DNA of 64,000 nt from Pseudomonas cavernicola (GCF_003596405.1 NZ_QYUR01000002.1:1256501-1320500); one strand, 5' to 3'. Shown: positions 28,318 through 38,887, counted from the first letter of the stretch. The notes: generated by a model not told the origin, from the letters alone. Made by a program: numbers and translations.

Positions 28318-28438
28318 AAAGGTAAGGCCCGGTAGTTTAGTGTTGCCGCCATGATGGGCTAGTGCTTGGCCTTGCAGAATTTTTGACAGTGCGCGCGTTG
28401 AGCACGCCGCACTCTTCTACTAATAAGAGGATGCTCGA

Positions 28439-29932
28439 ATGACTACCTTGACCCGCGCCGACTGGGAACAACGCGCCCAGAACCTGAAGATCGAAGGTCG
28501 TGCCTTTATTCATGGCGAATACACCGCCGCCGTCTCCGGTGCCACCTTCGACTGCATCAGCCCGGTCGATGGCCGTCTGCTGGGCCAGGTCGCCAGCTGT
28601 GATGCCGCCGATGCCGAGTTGGCGGTGCAAGATGCCCGCGCGACGTTCAACTCCGGCGTCTGGTCGCGCCTGGCGCCGGTCGCGCGCAAGGAAGTGATGA
28701 TCCGCTTCGCCGCGCTGCTGGAGAAACATGCCGAAGAGCTGGCCCTGCTGGAAACCTTGGACATGGGTAAGCCGATCAGCGACTCGCTGAGCATCGACGT
28801 GCCCGGTGCGGCCCGCTCGCTGTCGTGGAGCGGCGAAGCGATCGACAAGATTTATGACGAAGTGGCGGCTACCCCGCACAACGAGCTGGGTCTGGTGACC
28901 CGTGAGCCGATTGGCGTGGTCGCCGCCATCGTGCCGTGGAACTTCCCGTTGCTGATGAGCTGCTGGAAGCTCGGCCCGGCGCTCTCCACCGGCAACTCGG
29001 TGATCCTCAAGCCGTCCGAGAAGTCGCCGCTGACTGCCATTCGCATCGCCCAACTGGCCATCGAGGCCGGTATTCCGGCCGGTGTGTTCAACGTCCTGCC
29101 GGGTTACGGCCACACCGTCGGCAAGGCGCTTGCGCTGCACATGGATGTTGACACCCTGGTGTTCACCGGCTCGACCAAGATCGCTAAGCAGCTGATGGTC
29201 TACGCTGGCGAGTCGAACATGAAACGCGTCTGGCTGGAAGCTGGCGGCAAGAGCCCGAACATCGTCTTTGCCGATGCGCCGGATCTGCAAGCCGCTGCCG
29301 AATCCGCCGCCGGGGCTATCGCCTTCAACCAGGGCGAGGTCTGCACCGCTGGTTCGCGGCTGTTGGTCGAGCGTTCGATCCACGACCAGTTTTTGCCGCT
29401 GGTGATCGAGGCGCTGAAGGGCTGGAAGCCGGGTAACCCGCTGGACCCGGAGACCAACGTGGGCGCGCTGGTGGATACCCAACAGATGAACAACGTGCTG
29501 TCTTATATCGAAGCAGGGCACGCCGATGGCGCCAAGTTGGTCGCCGGTGGCAAGCGCACCCTGCAAGAAACTGGTGGCACCTATGTTGAGCCGACCATTT
29601 TCGACGGCGTGAGCAACGCGATGAAGATCGCCCGCGAAGAGATCTTTGGCCCGGTTCTGGCGGTGATCACCTTCGACAGCGTCGAAGAGGCCGTCAATAT
29701 CGCCAACGACTCGCCATATGGTCTGGCGGCTGCGGTGTGGACGTCTAACCTGTCGAAGGCGCATCTGACCGCCAAGGCGTTACGCGCCGGTAGCGTGTGG
29801 ATCAACCAATACGACGGTGGCGACATGACCGCACCGTTCGGTGGTTTCAAACAGTCGGGTAACGGCCGCGATAAATCGCTGCACGCGTTCGACAAGTACA
29901 CCGAATTGAAAGCCACCTGGATCAAGCTGTAA
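28439..29932 (+). CDS. kauB: Gamma-glutamyl-/4-guanidinobutyraldehyde dehydrogenase (KauB/PauC type)
   Basis: This 497-residue NAD(P)-dependent aldehyde dehydrogenase has VPWNFPLLMSCWKLGPAL (cofactor), LEAGGKSPNIVF with the general-base Glu, and the catalytic Cys in NQGEVCTAGSRLL. It ends in GGFKQSGNGRDKSLHAFDKY. The close match in sequence style and place (next to the aminotransferase, before an MFS gene, near the puuB-like oxidase) points to KauB of polyamine and arginine catabolism. A strong RBS (AGAGGA, 28427-28432) precedes the ATG. The frame is intact. Confidence 0.9.
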   Translation: MTTLTRADWEQRAQNLKIEGRAFIHGEYTAAVSGATFDCISPVDGRLLGQVASCDAADAELAVQDARATFNSGVWSRLAPVARKEVMIRFAALLEKHAEELALLETLDMGKPISDSLSIDVPGAARSLSWSGEAIDKIYDEVAATPHNELGLVTREPIGVVAAIVPWNFPLLMSCWKLGPALSTGNSVILKPSEKSPLTAIRIAQLAIEAGIPAGVFNVLPGYGHTVGKALALHMDVDTLVFTGSTKIAKQLMVYAGESNMKRVWLEAGGKSPNIVFADAPDLQAAAESAAGAIAFNQGEVCTAGSRLLVERSIHDQFLPLVIEALKGWKPGNPLDPETNVGALVDTQQMNNVLSYIEAGHADGAKLVAGGKRTLQETGGTYVEPTIFDGVSNAMKIAREEIFGPVLAVITFDSVEEAVNIANDSPYGLAAAVWTSNLSKAHLTAKALRAGSVWINQYDGGDMTAPFGGFKQSGNGRDKSLHAFDKYTELKATWIKL

Positions 29933-30088
29933 GCGTTGGCTGGGTCAGCCGGTATAGGCGCTGACCCCGTTCAAGTCTGTTAGGTCCGCCCTTCGGGGCC
30001 GGCTCGTTCGAGCCAAACCTGCGGCCGGGTTTCCTTAGGGAGCCTGGCCGTTTTGCTTTCTCTGTGGCGAACATCAGGGAGAAGAACA

Positions 30089-31249
30089 GTGGTAATGCGC
30101 TGGGGGACTTACTTCGCCGTCTGCGCGGCGGTGATCAGTATCGGCCTGGCCCTCGGGGTGACCATGCCGCTGGTGTCGTTGCGCCTGGAAGGCTGGGGGT
30201 ATGACTCGTTCGCCATTGGCGTGATGGCCGCGACACCAGCCATCGGCGTACTGCTCGGCGCCTCGCTGGCCGGGCGATGGGCGGCCCGTTTCGGCACCAC
30301 CGGTTTGATGCAGCTGTGCCTGTTGGCTGGCGCGGTGTCGGTGGGTTTGCTGGCGCTGGTGCCGAGCTATCCGGTCTGGCTGCTGCTGCGCTTGCTGATA
30401 GGGGTGGCGTTGACCGTGGTGTTTATCCTCGGCGAAAGCTGGATCAATCAGTTGGCGGTGGATAAATGGCGTGGCCGGCTGGTGGCGCTGTACGGCACCG
30501 GTTATGCGCTCAGTCAGTTGTCCGGGCCCTTGCTGCTGAGCCTGTTGGGGGCGGCGACCGACCTGGGTTTCTGGGTCGGCACGGGCTTGCTGATCGGCGG
30601 TTCACTGCTGCTACTCGGTCGCACCGGTGCGCCGACGGTGGATGCGCATAGCGCGTCCGGACGTGGCTTGACGGGGTTCTGTCGCAAACTGCCGTCGATT
30701 GCCTGGGCGGTGAGTCTGTTCGCCGCGTTCGAGGCGATGATGCTGACCTTGCTGCCGATCTATGGGTTGCGCCAGGGTTTTACTCAGGAGGTCGCGCTGC
30801 TGATGGCCAGCGTTGTGGTGGTCGGCGATGCGGTGTTGCAGTTGCCGATCGGCTGGCTGGCCGACCGCATGTCGCGGCGTACGCTGTTCCGCGCCTGTGG
30901 CGTGACCCTGCTGTTGTCCAGCCTGGGCGTTCCGCTGCTGCTGCATACCCCGCTGATCTGGCCGCTGTGGGTGCTGTTCGGCGCCAGCGCCGGTGGTCTG
31001 TTCACCCTCTCGCTGATTCTGATTGGCGAACGTTACCGTGACGATGAACTGGTACGCGCCAACGCCCATATCGCGCAGCTCTGGGGCATCGGTTGCCTGA
31101 TCGGGCCACTGGCGACCGGGGCTGCCAGCCAGTGGGTGAGCGGCCATGCGTTGCCGATGATGATGGCTCTGGGGGCGGCCGGTTTTGTCTGGCTGGCTTG
31201 GCAGCGGCCGGACTTCGGCGACGCGGGCGCGGCGCTGGAGGCTGACTGA
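30089..31249 (+). CDS. MFS transporter
   Basis: This protein of about 386 residues has twelve predicted membrane helices. The MFS loop pattern between helices 2 and 3 is seen as GRWAARFGTTG and its half-repeat as GWLADRMSRRTLFRACG. A GTG at 30089 with an AGGGAGAAG just upstream is chosen; an ATG at 30095 is close and a TTG at 30053 would add charged residues. It lies between the aldehyde dehydrogenase and the gamma-glutamylputrescine oxidase-type gene, so a role in amine or amino acid transport is plausible but unproved. Confidence 0.85.
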   Translation: MVMRWGTYFAVCAAVISIGLALGVTMPLVSLRLEGWGYDSFAIGVMAATPAIGVLLGASLAGRWAARFGTTGLMQLCLLAGAVSVGLLALVPSYPVWLLLRLLIGVALTVVFILGESWINQLAVDKWRGRLVALYGTGYALSQLSGPLLLSLLGAATDLGFWVGTGLLIGGSLLLLGRTGAPTVDAHSASGRGLTGFCRKLPSIAWAVSLFAAFEAMMLTLLPIYGLRQGFTQEVALLMASVVVVGDAVLQLPIGWLADRMSRRTLFRACGVTLLLSSLGVPLLLHTPLIWPLWVLFGASAGGLFTLSLILIGERYRDDELVRANAHIAQLWGIGCLIGPLATGAASQWVSGHALPMMMALGAAGFVWLAWQRPDFGDAGAALEAD

Positions 31250-31444
31250 GCGAAATGGGCGCCTCGGCGCTAATGCCGATCAGTTAAGTGTTGGATAATT
31301 GTGCGGCATTGTGCAAAACCGGTTGGTGCTGAGCCAAAGGCGATGCCCAACACCTGGCCGGCAAGGTCGGGCTTTCAGGTTCGAGACCGTGAAGAGGGAG
31401 TCGCAGGCGACTCCTTGTTGGGCATCACCGCGTTCAGCGCCAAC

Positions 31445-32776
31445 CTACAACGGGTTGGCGCTGCCCAGGGCATCCTTCAGGCGGTACCAGAGCATGCCGA
31501 GGGCCAGCAGTGGTGAGCGCAGGTGCTTGCCGCCGGGGAAGGTCATGTGCGGCACCTTGGCAAACAGATCGAAGCCACGGCTCTCCTGCCCGGCGATGGC
31601 TTCGGCGAGTAGCTTGCCGGCCAGGTGGGTGGCGTTCACCCCATGGCCGGAATAGGCCTGGGCGTAGAACACATTGGGCTGGTCCTTAAGGCGACCAATC
31701 TGCGGCAGGCGATTAGCGCCGATGCCGATCATGCCACCCCACTGGTAAGCGATTTTCACATTGGCCAAATGCGGGAAGACTTCCAGCATCTTCGGTCGCA
31801 TATAGGCGGCGATGTCCTGCGGATCACGCCCGGAGTAGTGGCAGGCGCCGCCGAACAGCAGGCGGCGGTCGGCGGAAAGGCGGTAGTAGTCGAGCGCCAC
31901 CCGTTGATCGCAGAGCGCCATGTTCTGCGGAATCAGGGTTCTGGCCTGCGCTTCGCTCAGAGGCTCAGTGGCGATGATGTAGCTGCCGGCGGGCAGGACC
32001 TTGCCGCCGAGGGTCGGGTTCAGGTCGTTGAGGTAGGCGTTGCAGCCGAGCACCAGGTTTTTCGCGCGGACTTTGCCGTTGGCGGTATGCACGCAGACCT
32101 CGGGGCCGTAGTCGATACGGTTGACGGCCGACTGCTCGAACAGCTGCACGCCGAGTGACTGCGCCGCCGCGGCCTCGCCCAGGGCCAGGTTGAGCGGGTG
32201 CAAATGGCCCGAGCCCATGTCGATCAGACCGCCGACGTAGCGGTTGGAGCCGACCACCTGGTGCATCTCATCCGCCTGCAACAGGCGCAACTCGTGGCGG
32301 TAGCCGAGGCTTTTCAGCTCGTCCAGGTCTTCGGCAAAGCCAGCCAGATCGCGTGGCTTGTTGGCCAGGTCGCAGTAACCCCAGGTCAGGTCGCAATCGA
32401 TTGCGTAGTGCTCGACCCGCCGCCGGACGATCTCCACCGCTTCCAGGCCAAGCAATTGCAGTTCGCGCACGCCGTCGTTGCCGATCACTCCGGCGAACTG
32501 TTCGAGGCCATGGCCGACGCCGCGAATCAGCTGGCCGCCGTTACGCCCGCTGGCACCCCAGCCGATCTTGTGCGCCTCCAGCAGCACCACCGAGAAACCG
32601 CGTTCGGCCAACTCGATAGCCGTGTTCAGGCCGGAAAAGCCACCGCCGACAATGCACACATCGGCGCTCACCTCGCCGGCCAAGGCTGGGTAGCTGAGGC
32701 TGCGGTTAACGCTGGCGGCGTAATAGGACGGGGCGTGCTGATGGCTCTGTGCCGAAGGCTGAACGCGGGCGTTCAT
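31445..32776 (-). CDS. FAD-dependent gamma-glutamylputrescine oxidase-type enzyme (PuuB/PauB)
   Basis: This 443-residue DAO-family flavoenzyme has the dinucleotide fold VCIVGGGFSGLNTAIELAER at about residues 40-60, then GWGASGRNGGQLIRGVGHG, the PuuB-like segment. The C-terminal part has GIGANRLPQIGRL and AQAYSGHGVNATHLAG (substrate/FAD region). PuuB-type enzymes oxidise gamma-glutamylputrescine to the aldehyde used by KauB/PuuC. P. aeruginosa encodes several paralogues (PauB1-4); this position corresponds to the copy near dadR. Convergent with the MFS gene. Confidence 0.87.
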   Translation of the reverse strand: MNARVQPSAQSHQHAPSYYAASVNRSLSYPALAGEVSADVCIVGGGFSGLNTAIELAERGFSVVLLEAHKIGWGASGRNGGQLIRGVGHGLEQFAGVIGNDGVRELQLLGLEAVEIVRRRVEHYAIDCDLTWGYCDLANKPRDLAGFAEDLDELKSLGYRHELRLLQADEMHQVVGSNRYVGGLIDMGSGHLHPLNLALGEAAAAQSLGVQLFEQSAVNRIDYGPEVCVHTANGKVRAKNLVLGCNAYLNDLNPTLGGKVLPAGSYIIATEPLSEAQARTLIPQNMALCDQRVALDYYRLSADRRLLFGGACHYSGRDPQDIAAYMRPKMLEVFPHLANVKIAYQWGGMIGIGANRLPQIGRLKDQPNVFYAQAYSGHGVNATHLAGKLLAEAIAGQESRGFDLFAKVPHMTFPGGKHLRSPLLALGMLWYRLKDALGSANPL

Positions 32777-33020
32777 GTGCGAAATCCTGATTATTATGTT
32801 TGGTAAATTTTACGCACCTTTTTGCTTATAAAGAAAGGCGTGACCTTGCGCCGACGCCAAGGGGGGCAGGAAAAAACCTTGTGCGGCTGGGAAAAAAGTG
32901 TCGTCGAAAGCCTTGTGTCGGCTGAGGCGGGTGCGCCGTGGGGGGTCTTTGTTACCATGCGCGCCGCGCGCTGCCGCGCGGGCTATTTCACCTGTATCGA
33001 TTCCCCAGGAGCCCCAGCCC

Positions 33021-33374
33021 ATGAGCTGCAACAGTCGGAAAATCGAGTATTTGCGCCAGCGGATTCCCTCGTTCGAGTGCGTGCCCGGCTGTCACGACTG
33101 CTGTGGGCCAGTGACCACCTCGTCGGAGGAGATGTCCCGGCTGCCGGTGAAAAGCGACGCAGAGCATGAGGCCGCGTTGGCCGAGCTGAATTGCGTGCAC
33201 CTGGGGCCCAATGGTTGCCAGGTCTATGACGAGCGTCCGCTGATCTGCCGCCTGTTCGGCACCACCCCGCGTCTGCCGTGCCCGAATGGCCGGCGCCCGG
33301 AAGAGATGATCGAGCTGCGGATCGAACAGCAGATTCATCACCTGATTGCGACCACGCGGCAAGTGCTGGTGTGA
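33021..33374 (+). CDS. YkgJ-family cysteine cluster protein
   Basis: This 117-residue protein starts at the ATG at 33021 behind AGGAG (33007-33011). Cysteines are spaced as in the YkgJ family (CVPGCHDCCGP; C in LNCVHLGPNGCQVYDERPLICRL split over two motifs; CP near the end). The family binds Zn or Fe-S clusters and has no agreed function. It is convergent with dadR. The 5' gap to the flavoenzyme gene is 244 bp and shows no clear operator. Confidence 0.82.
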   Translation: MSCNSRKIEYLRQRIPSFECVPGCHDCCGPVTTSSEEMSRLPVKSDAEHEAALAELNCVHLGPNGCQVYDERPLICRLFGTTPRLPCPNGRRPEEMIELRIEQQIHHLIATTRQVLV

Positions 33375-33440
33375 TTCGCCAGGCGGCGCAATACGGCCTG
33401 GGGCCTATTGACGCCCTACGGCCTATTGGCGTCTTACGTC

Positions 33441-33929
33441 CTACTCGGGGACGGGTAGATGCAGGCTCTCCTTCACCTCTTCCATGACGATGTAACTCTT
33501 CGACTCGCGCACATGCGGCAACTTGAGGAGGATGTCGCCGAGCAGTTTGCGGTAGGAGGCCATCTCCGATATCCGCGCCTTCACCAGGTAGTCGAAGTCG
33601 CCCGAGACCAAGTGGCACTCCAGCACGTGCGGCAGTTTGAGTACGGCGCGGCGGAAGTCATCGAAGGTGTCGCCGGACTTGTAGTCCAGGCTGATCTCGA
33701 CGAACACCAGCAAATTGGCCTTCAAATGCTGCGGGTTCAGCCGTGCCGTGTAACCCATGATGATCCCTTCGCGCTCCAGCCGCCGCACCCGCTCGGTGCA
33801 GGGCGTGGTGGAGAGGCCGACCCGTTCGCCCAGCTCGGTAAACGACAGGCGGCCGTCCTCCTGCAGGATTCGTAAAATATTCCGGTCGATCTTATCCAGC
33901 TCGCGACGGGTCTGATGCTGCGTTCTCAT
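33441..33929 (-). CDS. dadR: DadR, Lrp-family regulator of D-alanine catabolism
   Basis: This 162-residue Lrp/AsnC protein has an N-terminal HTH (GRLSFTELGERVGLSTTPCT, about residues 25-45) and a C-terminal RAM domain (LLVFVEISLDY, HLVSGDFDYLVKARI). It starts at the ATG ending at 33929 (MRTQHQTRREL). In P. aeruginosa the orthologue next to dadA activates dadAX in response to alanine. It is divergent from dadA with a 155-bp shared control region. Confidence 0.92.
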   Translation of the reverse strand: MRTQHQTRRELDKIDRNILRILQEDGRLSFTELGERVGLSTTPCTERVRRLEREGIIMGYTARLNPQHLKANLLVFVEISLDYKSGDTFDDFRRAVLKLPHVLECHLVSGDFDYLVKARISEMASYRKLLGDILLKLPHVRESKSYIVMEEVKESLHLPVPE

Positions 33930-34019
33930 GGGGAATCCGCCTCTGCAATAAGCGTTTGTGCCAAGAATTCTCGCCAAATATAGCCTTCAATATAGTGAAA
34001 TGCACTGGCTATAGCTTTC

Positions 34020-34025
34020 TATACT
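34020..34025 (+). promoter_or_regulatory. -10 box of the dadA promoter
   Basis: TATACT lies 60 bp before the dadA ATG without a good -35 match, which fits activator-dependent (DadR) transcription. AT-rich repeats (AATATAG, GGCTATAG) upstream at 33977-34014 could bind DadR; this is inference. Confidence 0.4.
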
Positions 34026-34084
34026 GCGCGCATTAACGCTCAAGATAACAAACGTCGGCGTAAAGTCGCGGTGAGGAGACAGAC

Positions 34085-35383
34085 ATGCGAGTAATGGTGC
34101 TTGGCAGCGGTGTGATCGGTACCACCAGCGCCTATTATCTGGCCCGTGCCGGCTTCGAGGTGGTGGTGGTCGACCGCCAGAATGCGCCTGCGATGGAAAC
34201 CAGCTTCGCCAACGCTGGCCAGGTCTCGCCCGGCTACGCCTCGCCTTGGGCTGCCCCTGGGGTGCCGCTGAAGGCGATGAAGTGGCTGCTGCAAAAGCAC
34301 GCGCCGCTGGCGATCAAAGCCACCGCCGATGTCGATCAATATCTGTGGATGCTGCAGATGTTGCGCAACTGCACGGCCAGCCGTTATGCGGTGAACAAGG
34401 AGCGCATGGTGCGCTTGTCCGAGTACAGCCGCGACTGCCTCGACGAACTGCGCGCGGAAACCGGCATCGCCTATGAAGGCCGCAGCCTCGGTACCACGCA
34501 ATTGTTCCGCACCCAAGCCCAACTGGATAACGCGGCGAAAGACATTGCCGTGCTGGAACAGTCCGGTGTGCCCTATGAGTTGCTCGACCGTGAGGGTATC
34601 GCCCGCGTTGAGCCGGCCCTGGCCAGCGTCACCAATATTCTGGCTGGCGCCCTGCGCCTGCCGAATGACCAGACCGGCGACTGCCAGATGTTCACCACCC
34701 GCCTGGCCGAGATGGCCGTGCAGCTGGGTGTGGAGTTCCGTTTCGGCCAGAACATCGAGCGCCTGGACTTCGCCGGCGACCGGATCAATGGGGTGTGGAT
34801 CGACGGCACGCTGGAAACCGCCGATCGCTACGTCTTGGCGCTCGGCAGCTACTCGCCGCAACTGCTCAAGCCGCTCGGCATCAAGGCACCGGTCTATCCA
34901 CTGAAGGGTTACTCGCTGACCGTGCCGATCACCAATCCGGCGATGGCGCCGACCTCGACCATCCTCGATGAGACCTACAAGGTCGCCATCACTCGCTTCG
35001 ACAACCGCATCCGCGTTGGCGGCATGGCGGAAATCGCCGGCTTCGATTTGTTGCTGAACCCGCCTCGGCGCGAGACGCTGGAGATGATCGTCGGCGACCT
35101 CTACCCGCAAGGTGGCGATCTGAGCCAGGCGGACTTCTGGACCGGACTGCGCCCAACCACGCCGGACGGTACGCCGATTGTGGGCGCCACGCCGATACGC
35201 AATTTGTTCCTCAATACCGGCCACGGCACCTTGGGCTGGACCATGGCCTGTGGCTCTGGTCGCCTGCTGGCCGATTTGATGGCGAAGAAACGCCCGCAAA
35301 TCAGCGCCGAAGGCCTCGATATCACTCGTTACGACAATTCTCAGGAGACTGACAAACATGTCCGTCCGGCGTCTGCACACTGA
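34085..35383 (+). CDS. dadA: D-amino acid dehydrogenase, small subunit DadA
   Basis: This 432-residue FAD enzyme oxidises D-alanine and other D-amino acids to keto acids, feeding electrons to the respiratory chain. [20 protein letters not shown] is the FAD-binding start, [19 protein letters not shown] follows as in DadA, and the C-terminus has [14 protein letters not shown] and [16 protein letters not shown]. Its 3' end overlaps the next gene by 26 bp, so the two are translationally linked. Confidence 0.97.
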   Translation: MRVMVLGSGVIGTTSAYYLARAGFEVVVVDRQNAPAMETSFANAGQVSPGYASPWAAPGVPLKAMKWLLQKHAPLAIKATADVDQYLWMLQMLRNCTASRYAVNKERMVRLSEYSRDCLDELRAETGIAYEGRSLGTTQLFRTQAQLDNAAKDIAVLEQSGVPYELLDREGIARVEPALASVTNILAGALRLPNDQTGDCQMFTTRLAEMAVQLGVEFRFGQNIERLDFAGDRINGVWIDGTLETADRYVLALGSYSPQLLKPLGIKAPVYPLKGYSLTVPITNPAMAPTSTILDETYKVAITRFDNRIRVGGMAEIAGFDLLLNPPRRETLEMIVGDLYPQGGDLSQADFWTGLRPTTPDGTPIVGATPIRNLFLNTGHGTLGWTMACGSGRLLADLMAKKRPQISAEGLDITRYDNSQETDKHVRPASAH

Positions 35384-35711
35384 AGCGCGTTACAGCGAAA
35401 TCGTCATCCACAACGGTACCGTCTACCTGGCCGGTCAGCTGGATGAGGGCCTGAGTGCCGGTATCGAGCAACAGACCCGCGAGACCCTGGCCAGCATCGA
35501 TCGCATGCTCGATGAGGCCGGTACCGACAAGACGCGGATTCTGTCGGTGACGATTTACTTGAAGGATATCGACGCCGACTACGCAGGCATGAACGCAGCA
35601 TGGGATGCCTGGGTGCCGAAGGGCGCCGCGCCGGCCCGCGCCACAGTCGAAGCCAAGCTGTATGCGCCGGAAGTTCTGGTGGAAATGTCTGTCGTCGCCG
35701 CACTGCCTTAG
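35358..35711 (+). CDS. RidA-like protein linked to dadA
   Basis: This 117-residue RidA family protein has [26 protein letters not shown]-like [19 protein letters not shown] and the binding Arg in [13 protein letters not shown]. DadA produces imines that RidA proteins hydrolyse, so the overlap with dadA (26 bp) has a clear biochemical logic. It is distinct from the ridA beside spoT. A hairpin repeat and a terminator follow. Confidence 0.9.
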   Translation: MSVRRLHTEARYSEIVIHNGTVYLAGQLDEGLSAGIEQQTRETLASIDRMLDEAGTDKTRILSVTIYLKDIDADYAGMNAAWDAWVPKGAAPARATVEAKLYAPEVLVEMSVVAALP

Positions 35712-35770
35712 AGCCTGTTCATGATCTGCTGCGCGTCGGTCATGCTGCGTTGAGATCGTGAACTGGCTCT
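35710..35770. repeat. Short hairpin repeat (ATCTGCTGCGC family)
   Basis: Arms AGAGCCTGTTCATGATC (35710-35726) and GATCGTGAACTGGCTCT (35754-35770), two mismatches, around GATCTGCTGCGC. It shares ends with the unit at 17274 and core with those at 16606 and 17274. It begins in the stop codon region of the RidA-like gene. Confidence 0.65.
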
Positions 35771-35783
35771 TGAAACCCTGTTT

Positions 35784-35808
35784 ACCCGGCTTCACACCGG
35801 GTTTTTTT
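35784..35808 (+). terminator. Intrinsic terminator between dadA-ridA-like and dadX
   Basis: ACCCGG-CTTCACA-CCGGGT followed by seven T. It lies 24 bp before the dadX ATG, so dadX may be expressed by read-through or from its own weak promoter. Confidence 0.75.
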
Positions 35809-35832
35809 ATTCCTTAGCAGAAGTCTGTCGCC

Positions 35833-36906
35833 ATGCGTCCAGCCCGCGCCCTGATTGATCTCGATGCCCTGCGTCACAATTACCAATTGGCCCGCACCGT
35901 CAGCGGCGCCAAAGCCCTCGCCGTGGTTAAGGCGGATGCCTACGGACATGGCGCGGTGCGCTGTGCCAAAGCACTGGAGGCCGAAGTCGATGGTTTCGCC
36001 GTGGCCTGCATCGAAGAGGCGCTGGAGCTGCGTTCTGCCGCGATTGGCAAACCGATCCTGCTGCTCGAGGGCTTCTTCGAAGCCGAAGAGCTGGCGCTGA
36101 TCGACCAGCACGACTTGTGGTGCGTGGTGCATTCGACCTGGCAGATTGAGGCGATTGAGCGGACGCATTTCGGTCGGCCGCTGACGGTCTGGCTGAAACT
36201 GGACTCCGGAATGCATCGGGTTGGCCTGCATCCGGCGGATTATCAGGCGGCCTATCAGCGCCTGCTGGCCTGCGACAAGGTCGGCAAGATCGTGCTGATG
36301 AGCCACTTTGCCCGCGCCGACGAGCTGGATTGCGAGCGCAGTGTCGAGCAAGTCGCGGTGTTCGAGAAGGCTCGTGCGGGGCTGGCGGCCGAAGTCAGCT
36401 TGCGTAACTCGCCAGCCGTTCTCGGTTGGCCAAACATCTCAAGTGATTGGGTGCGCCCCGGCATCATGCTCTACGGGGCTACGCCGTTCGAGCAGGAGCA
36501 GGCTCTGGCGGCGCGCTTGCGGCCGGTGATGACCCTGGAATCGAAAGTCATCTCTGTGCGTGAGCTTCCGGTCGGCGAGCCGATTGGCTATGGCGCGCGC
36601 TTCATCACCGAGCGGCCGACCCGCGTCGGCGTGGTCGCCATCGGCTATGCCGATGGCTATCCGCGACATGCACCAACCGGCACACCGGTGCTGATCGATG
36701 GCCAGCCGAGCCGATTGATTGGCCGGGTGTCGATGGACATGCTCACGGTCGATCTGACCGACCTGCCCCACGCCGGACTCGGCAGCCGCGTCGAACTCTG
36801 GGGTAAAAACGTGTTGGCCAGTGATGTTGCTGCCCTGGCCGGGACCATTCCCTACCAGTTATTTTGCAATTTGCGCCGGGTGCCATTGGTCTATTCCGGG
36901 GCTTAG
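35833..36906 (+). CDS. dadX: Alanine racemase, catabolic
   Basis: This 357-residue PLP enzyme interconverts L- and D-alanine, supplying DadA. The PLP lysine is Lys33 in [15 protein letters not shown], and the second-base Tyr is in EPIGYGARF near residue 255. It starts [17 protein letters not shown]. dadA-ridA-like-dadX follows the P. aeruginosa order and the gene is followed by pauR. A terminator-like hairpin precedes the start. Confidence 0.96.
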   Translation: MRPARALIDLDALRHNYQLARTVSGAKALAVVKADAYGHGAVRCAKALEAEVDGFAVACIEEALELRSAAIGKPILLLEGFFEAEELALIDQHDLWCVVHSTWQIEAIERTHFGRPLTVWLKLDSGMHRVGLHPADYQAAYQRLLACDKVGKIVLMSHFARADELDCERSVEQVAVFEKARAGLAAEVSLRNSPAVLGWPNISSDWVRPGIMLYGATPFEQEQALAARLRPVMTLESKVISVRELPVGEPIGYGARFITERPTRVGVVAIGYADGYPRHAPTGTPVLIDGQPSRLIGRVSMDMLTVDLTDLPHAGLGSRVELWGKNVLASDVAALAGTIPYQLFCNLRRVPLVYSGA

Positions 36907-37007
36907 CGGCAAGACTGAACAGGATTGCAGTCAAGGTGTTGTAAATACTGAACGCTGTTGCGATGATACGGCTTCGTTTTCGTATCTTCCCAAGGGGGAC
37001 TCCATCA

Positions 37008-37556
37008 TTGGACGTCGGCGTTCGACTGCAATCCATTCGCAAGCTTAAAGGCCTATCGCAACGTGAGCTCGCCAAGCGCGCGGGCGTCACGAATAGCACC
37101 ATTTCGATGATCGAGAAGAACAGCGTCAGCCCCTCGATCAGTTCGTTGAAAAAGGTGTTGGCGGGCATTCCCATGTCGTTGGTGGAGTTCTTCTCCCTCG
37201 AAGTGGAGCAAGACAACCACACCCAGGTGGTCTACAAAGCGAGTGAGCTGATCGACCTCTCCAGTGGTGCAGTAAGCATGAAACTGGTCGGTAAAGCGCA
37301 CCCCAGTCGGGCGATTGCCTTCCTCGATGAGACCTACCCACCGGGCTCCGATACCGGCGACGAGATGCTCACCCATGAGGGTGAAGAGTCCGGCGTGTTG
37401 GTGGACGGGCGTCTGGAACTGACCGTCGGCAGCGAGATTTATATCCTCGAAAGCGGCGACAGTTACTACTTTGAAAGCAGTAAGCCGCACCGTTTCCGTA
37501 ATCCGTTCGATGCCCCGGCGCGACTGATCAGCGCCACCACACCGGCTAATTTCTAG
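37008..37556 (+). CDS. pauR: PauR, polyamine catabolism repressor
   Basis: This 182-residue protein has an N-terminal XRE HTH (GLSQRELAKRAGVTNSTISM, about residues 15-35) and a C-terminal cupin (HEGEESGVLVDGRLELTVGS). In P. aeruginosa PauR represses polyamine pathways and is released by putrescine or cadaverine. The likely start is the TTG at 37008 with AAGGGGGA (36992-36999) 8 bp upstream, giving MDVGVRLQSI as in relatives; an ATG at 36963 would add 15 unrelated residues. Confidence 0.9.
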   Translation: MDVGVRLQSIRKLKGLSQRELAKRAGVTNSTISMIEKNSVSPSISSLKKVLAGIPMSLVEFFSLEVEQDNHTQVVYKASELIDLSSGAVSMKLVGKAHPSRAIAFLDETYPPGSDTGDEMLTHEGEESGVLVDGRLELTVGSEIYILESGDSYYFESSKPHRFRNPFDAPARLISATTPANF

Positions 37557-37700
37557 TTTTTCAACGACTCTAGGCAACGCCTACGGACACAAACCCCTGC
37601 GACAAGTTGGGTTGTTTCGGCCTGGCGGGCTAACCGTTATACTGGCGCCCGCTCGCGAAACCGTGGCCGCGGGCGTACTAGCCACGATGAGGGTGTAAGC

Positions 37701-38126
37701 GTGAACCTAATTAAGAAAATGCTAGCGGCCCATGCTGCCGTGTTGGCCCTGTGGGCGGTGAGCGCTCAGGCTGCGACTAACGACGACATCGCCGCGCGCC
37801 TGAAGCCGGTCGGTGAAGTGTGCGTGCAAGGCGAAGAGTGCAAAGGCATTGAAGCCGTTGCCGCAGCTGCCGGTGGCGGGGCGAAAACCCCGGATGACAT
37901 CATTACCAAGCATTGTGGCGCTTGCCACACTGCGGGCGTGCTGGGCGCACCGAAAATTGGCGATGGCGCCGCCTGGAAGGCCCGTGCTGGTGAGCGTGGT
38001 GGCCTGGATGCGCTGCTTAAGAGCGCGATCGCCGGCCTTAACGCCATGCCACCGATGGGCACCTGCGCCGATTGCACCGATGCTGACCTGAAAGGTGCGA
38101 TCGAGAAGATGTCTGGCTTGAAGTAA
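37701..38126 (+). CDS. cycB: Cytochrome c5-type protein
   Basis: This 141-residue protein has a signal peptide (AAVLALWAVSAQA, cleaved near residue 25) and one c-type haem motif (KHCGACHTAG, about residue 71). NAMPPMGTC contains the likely Met ligand and the C-terminal TCADCTDADL adds an extra Cys pair as in cytochrome c5. It would carry electrons in the periplasm. It is followed by a strong terminator. Confidence 0.92.
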   Translation: MNLIKKMLAAHAAVLALWAVSAQAATNDDIAARLKPVGEVCVQGEECKGIEAVAAAAGGGAKTPDDIITKHCGACHTAGVLGAPKIGDGAAWKARAGERGGLDALLKSAIAGLNAMPPMGTCADCTDADLKGAIEKMSGLK

Positions 38127-38141
38127 GCCGCATCCACTGCA

Positions 38142-38169
38142 GAAAAAGCCGCCTTCGGGCGGCTTTTTC
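38142..38169. terminator. Intrinsic terminator between cycB and xpt
   Basis: AAAAAGCCGCC-TTCG-GGCGGCTTTTT, symmetrical A/T runs, between convergent genes; usable from both sides. Confidence 0.92.
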
Positions 38170-38223
38170 GTTTGCCTGCGGCTCGCGGCTGAACCTTGCG
38201 CCGCGCCACAGCGAGCTAGGCGC

Positions 38224-38811
<588 letters not shown>

Positions 38812-38887
38812 TCAGTCTGTGTCTGGAGGCTAGCGCGCGGCGTTAGTCTCCGTTGGGCTCATTTCGGCGAATAACCGCCGTTTTAAC

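Noticed and set aside
34040..35380. Long minus-strand frame opposite dadA.
   Set aside because: dadA is complete and conserved; the antisense frame is a codon-bias artefact with no ribosome site.
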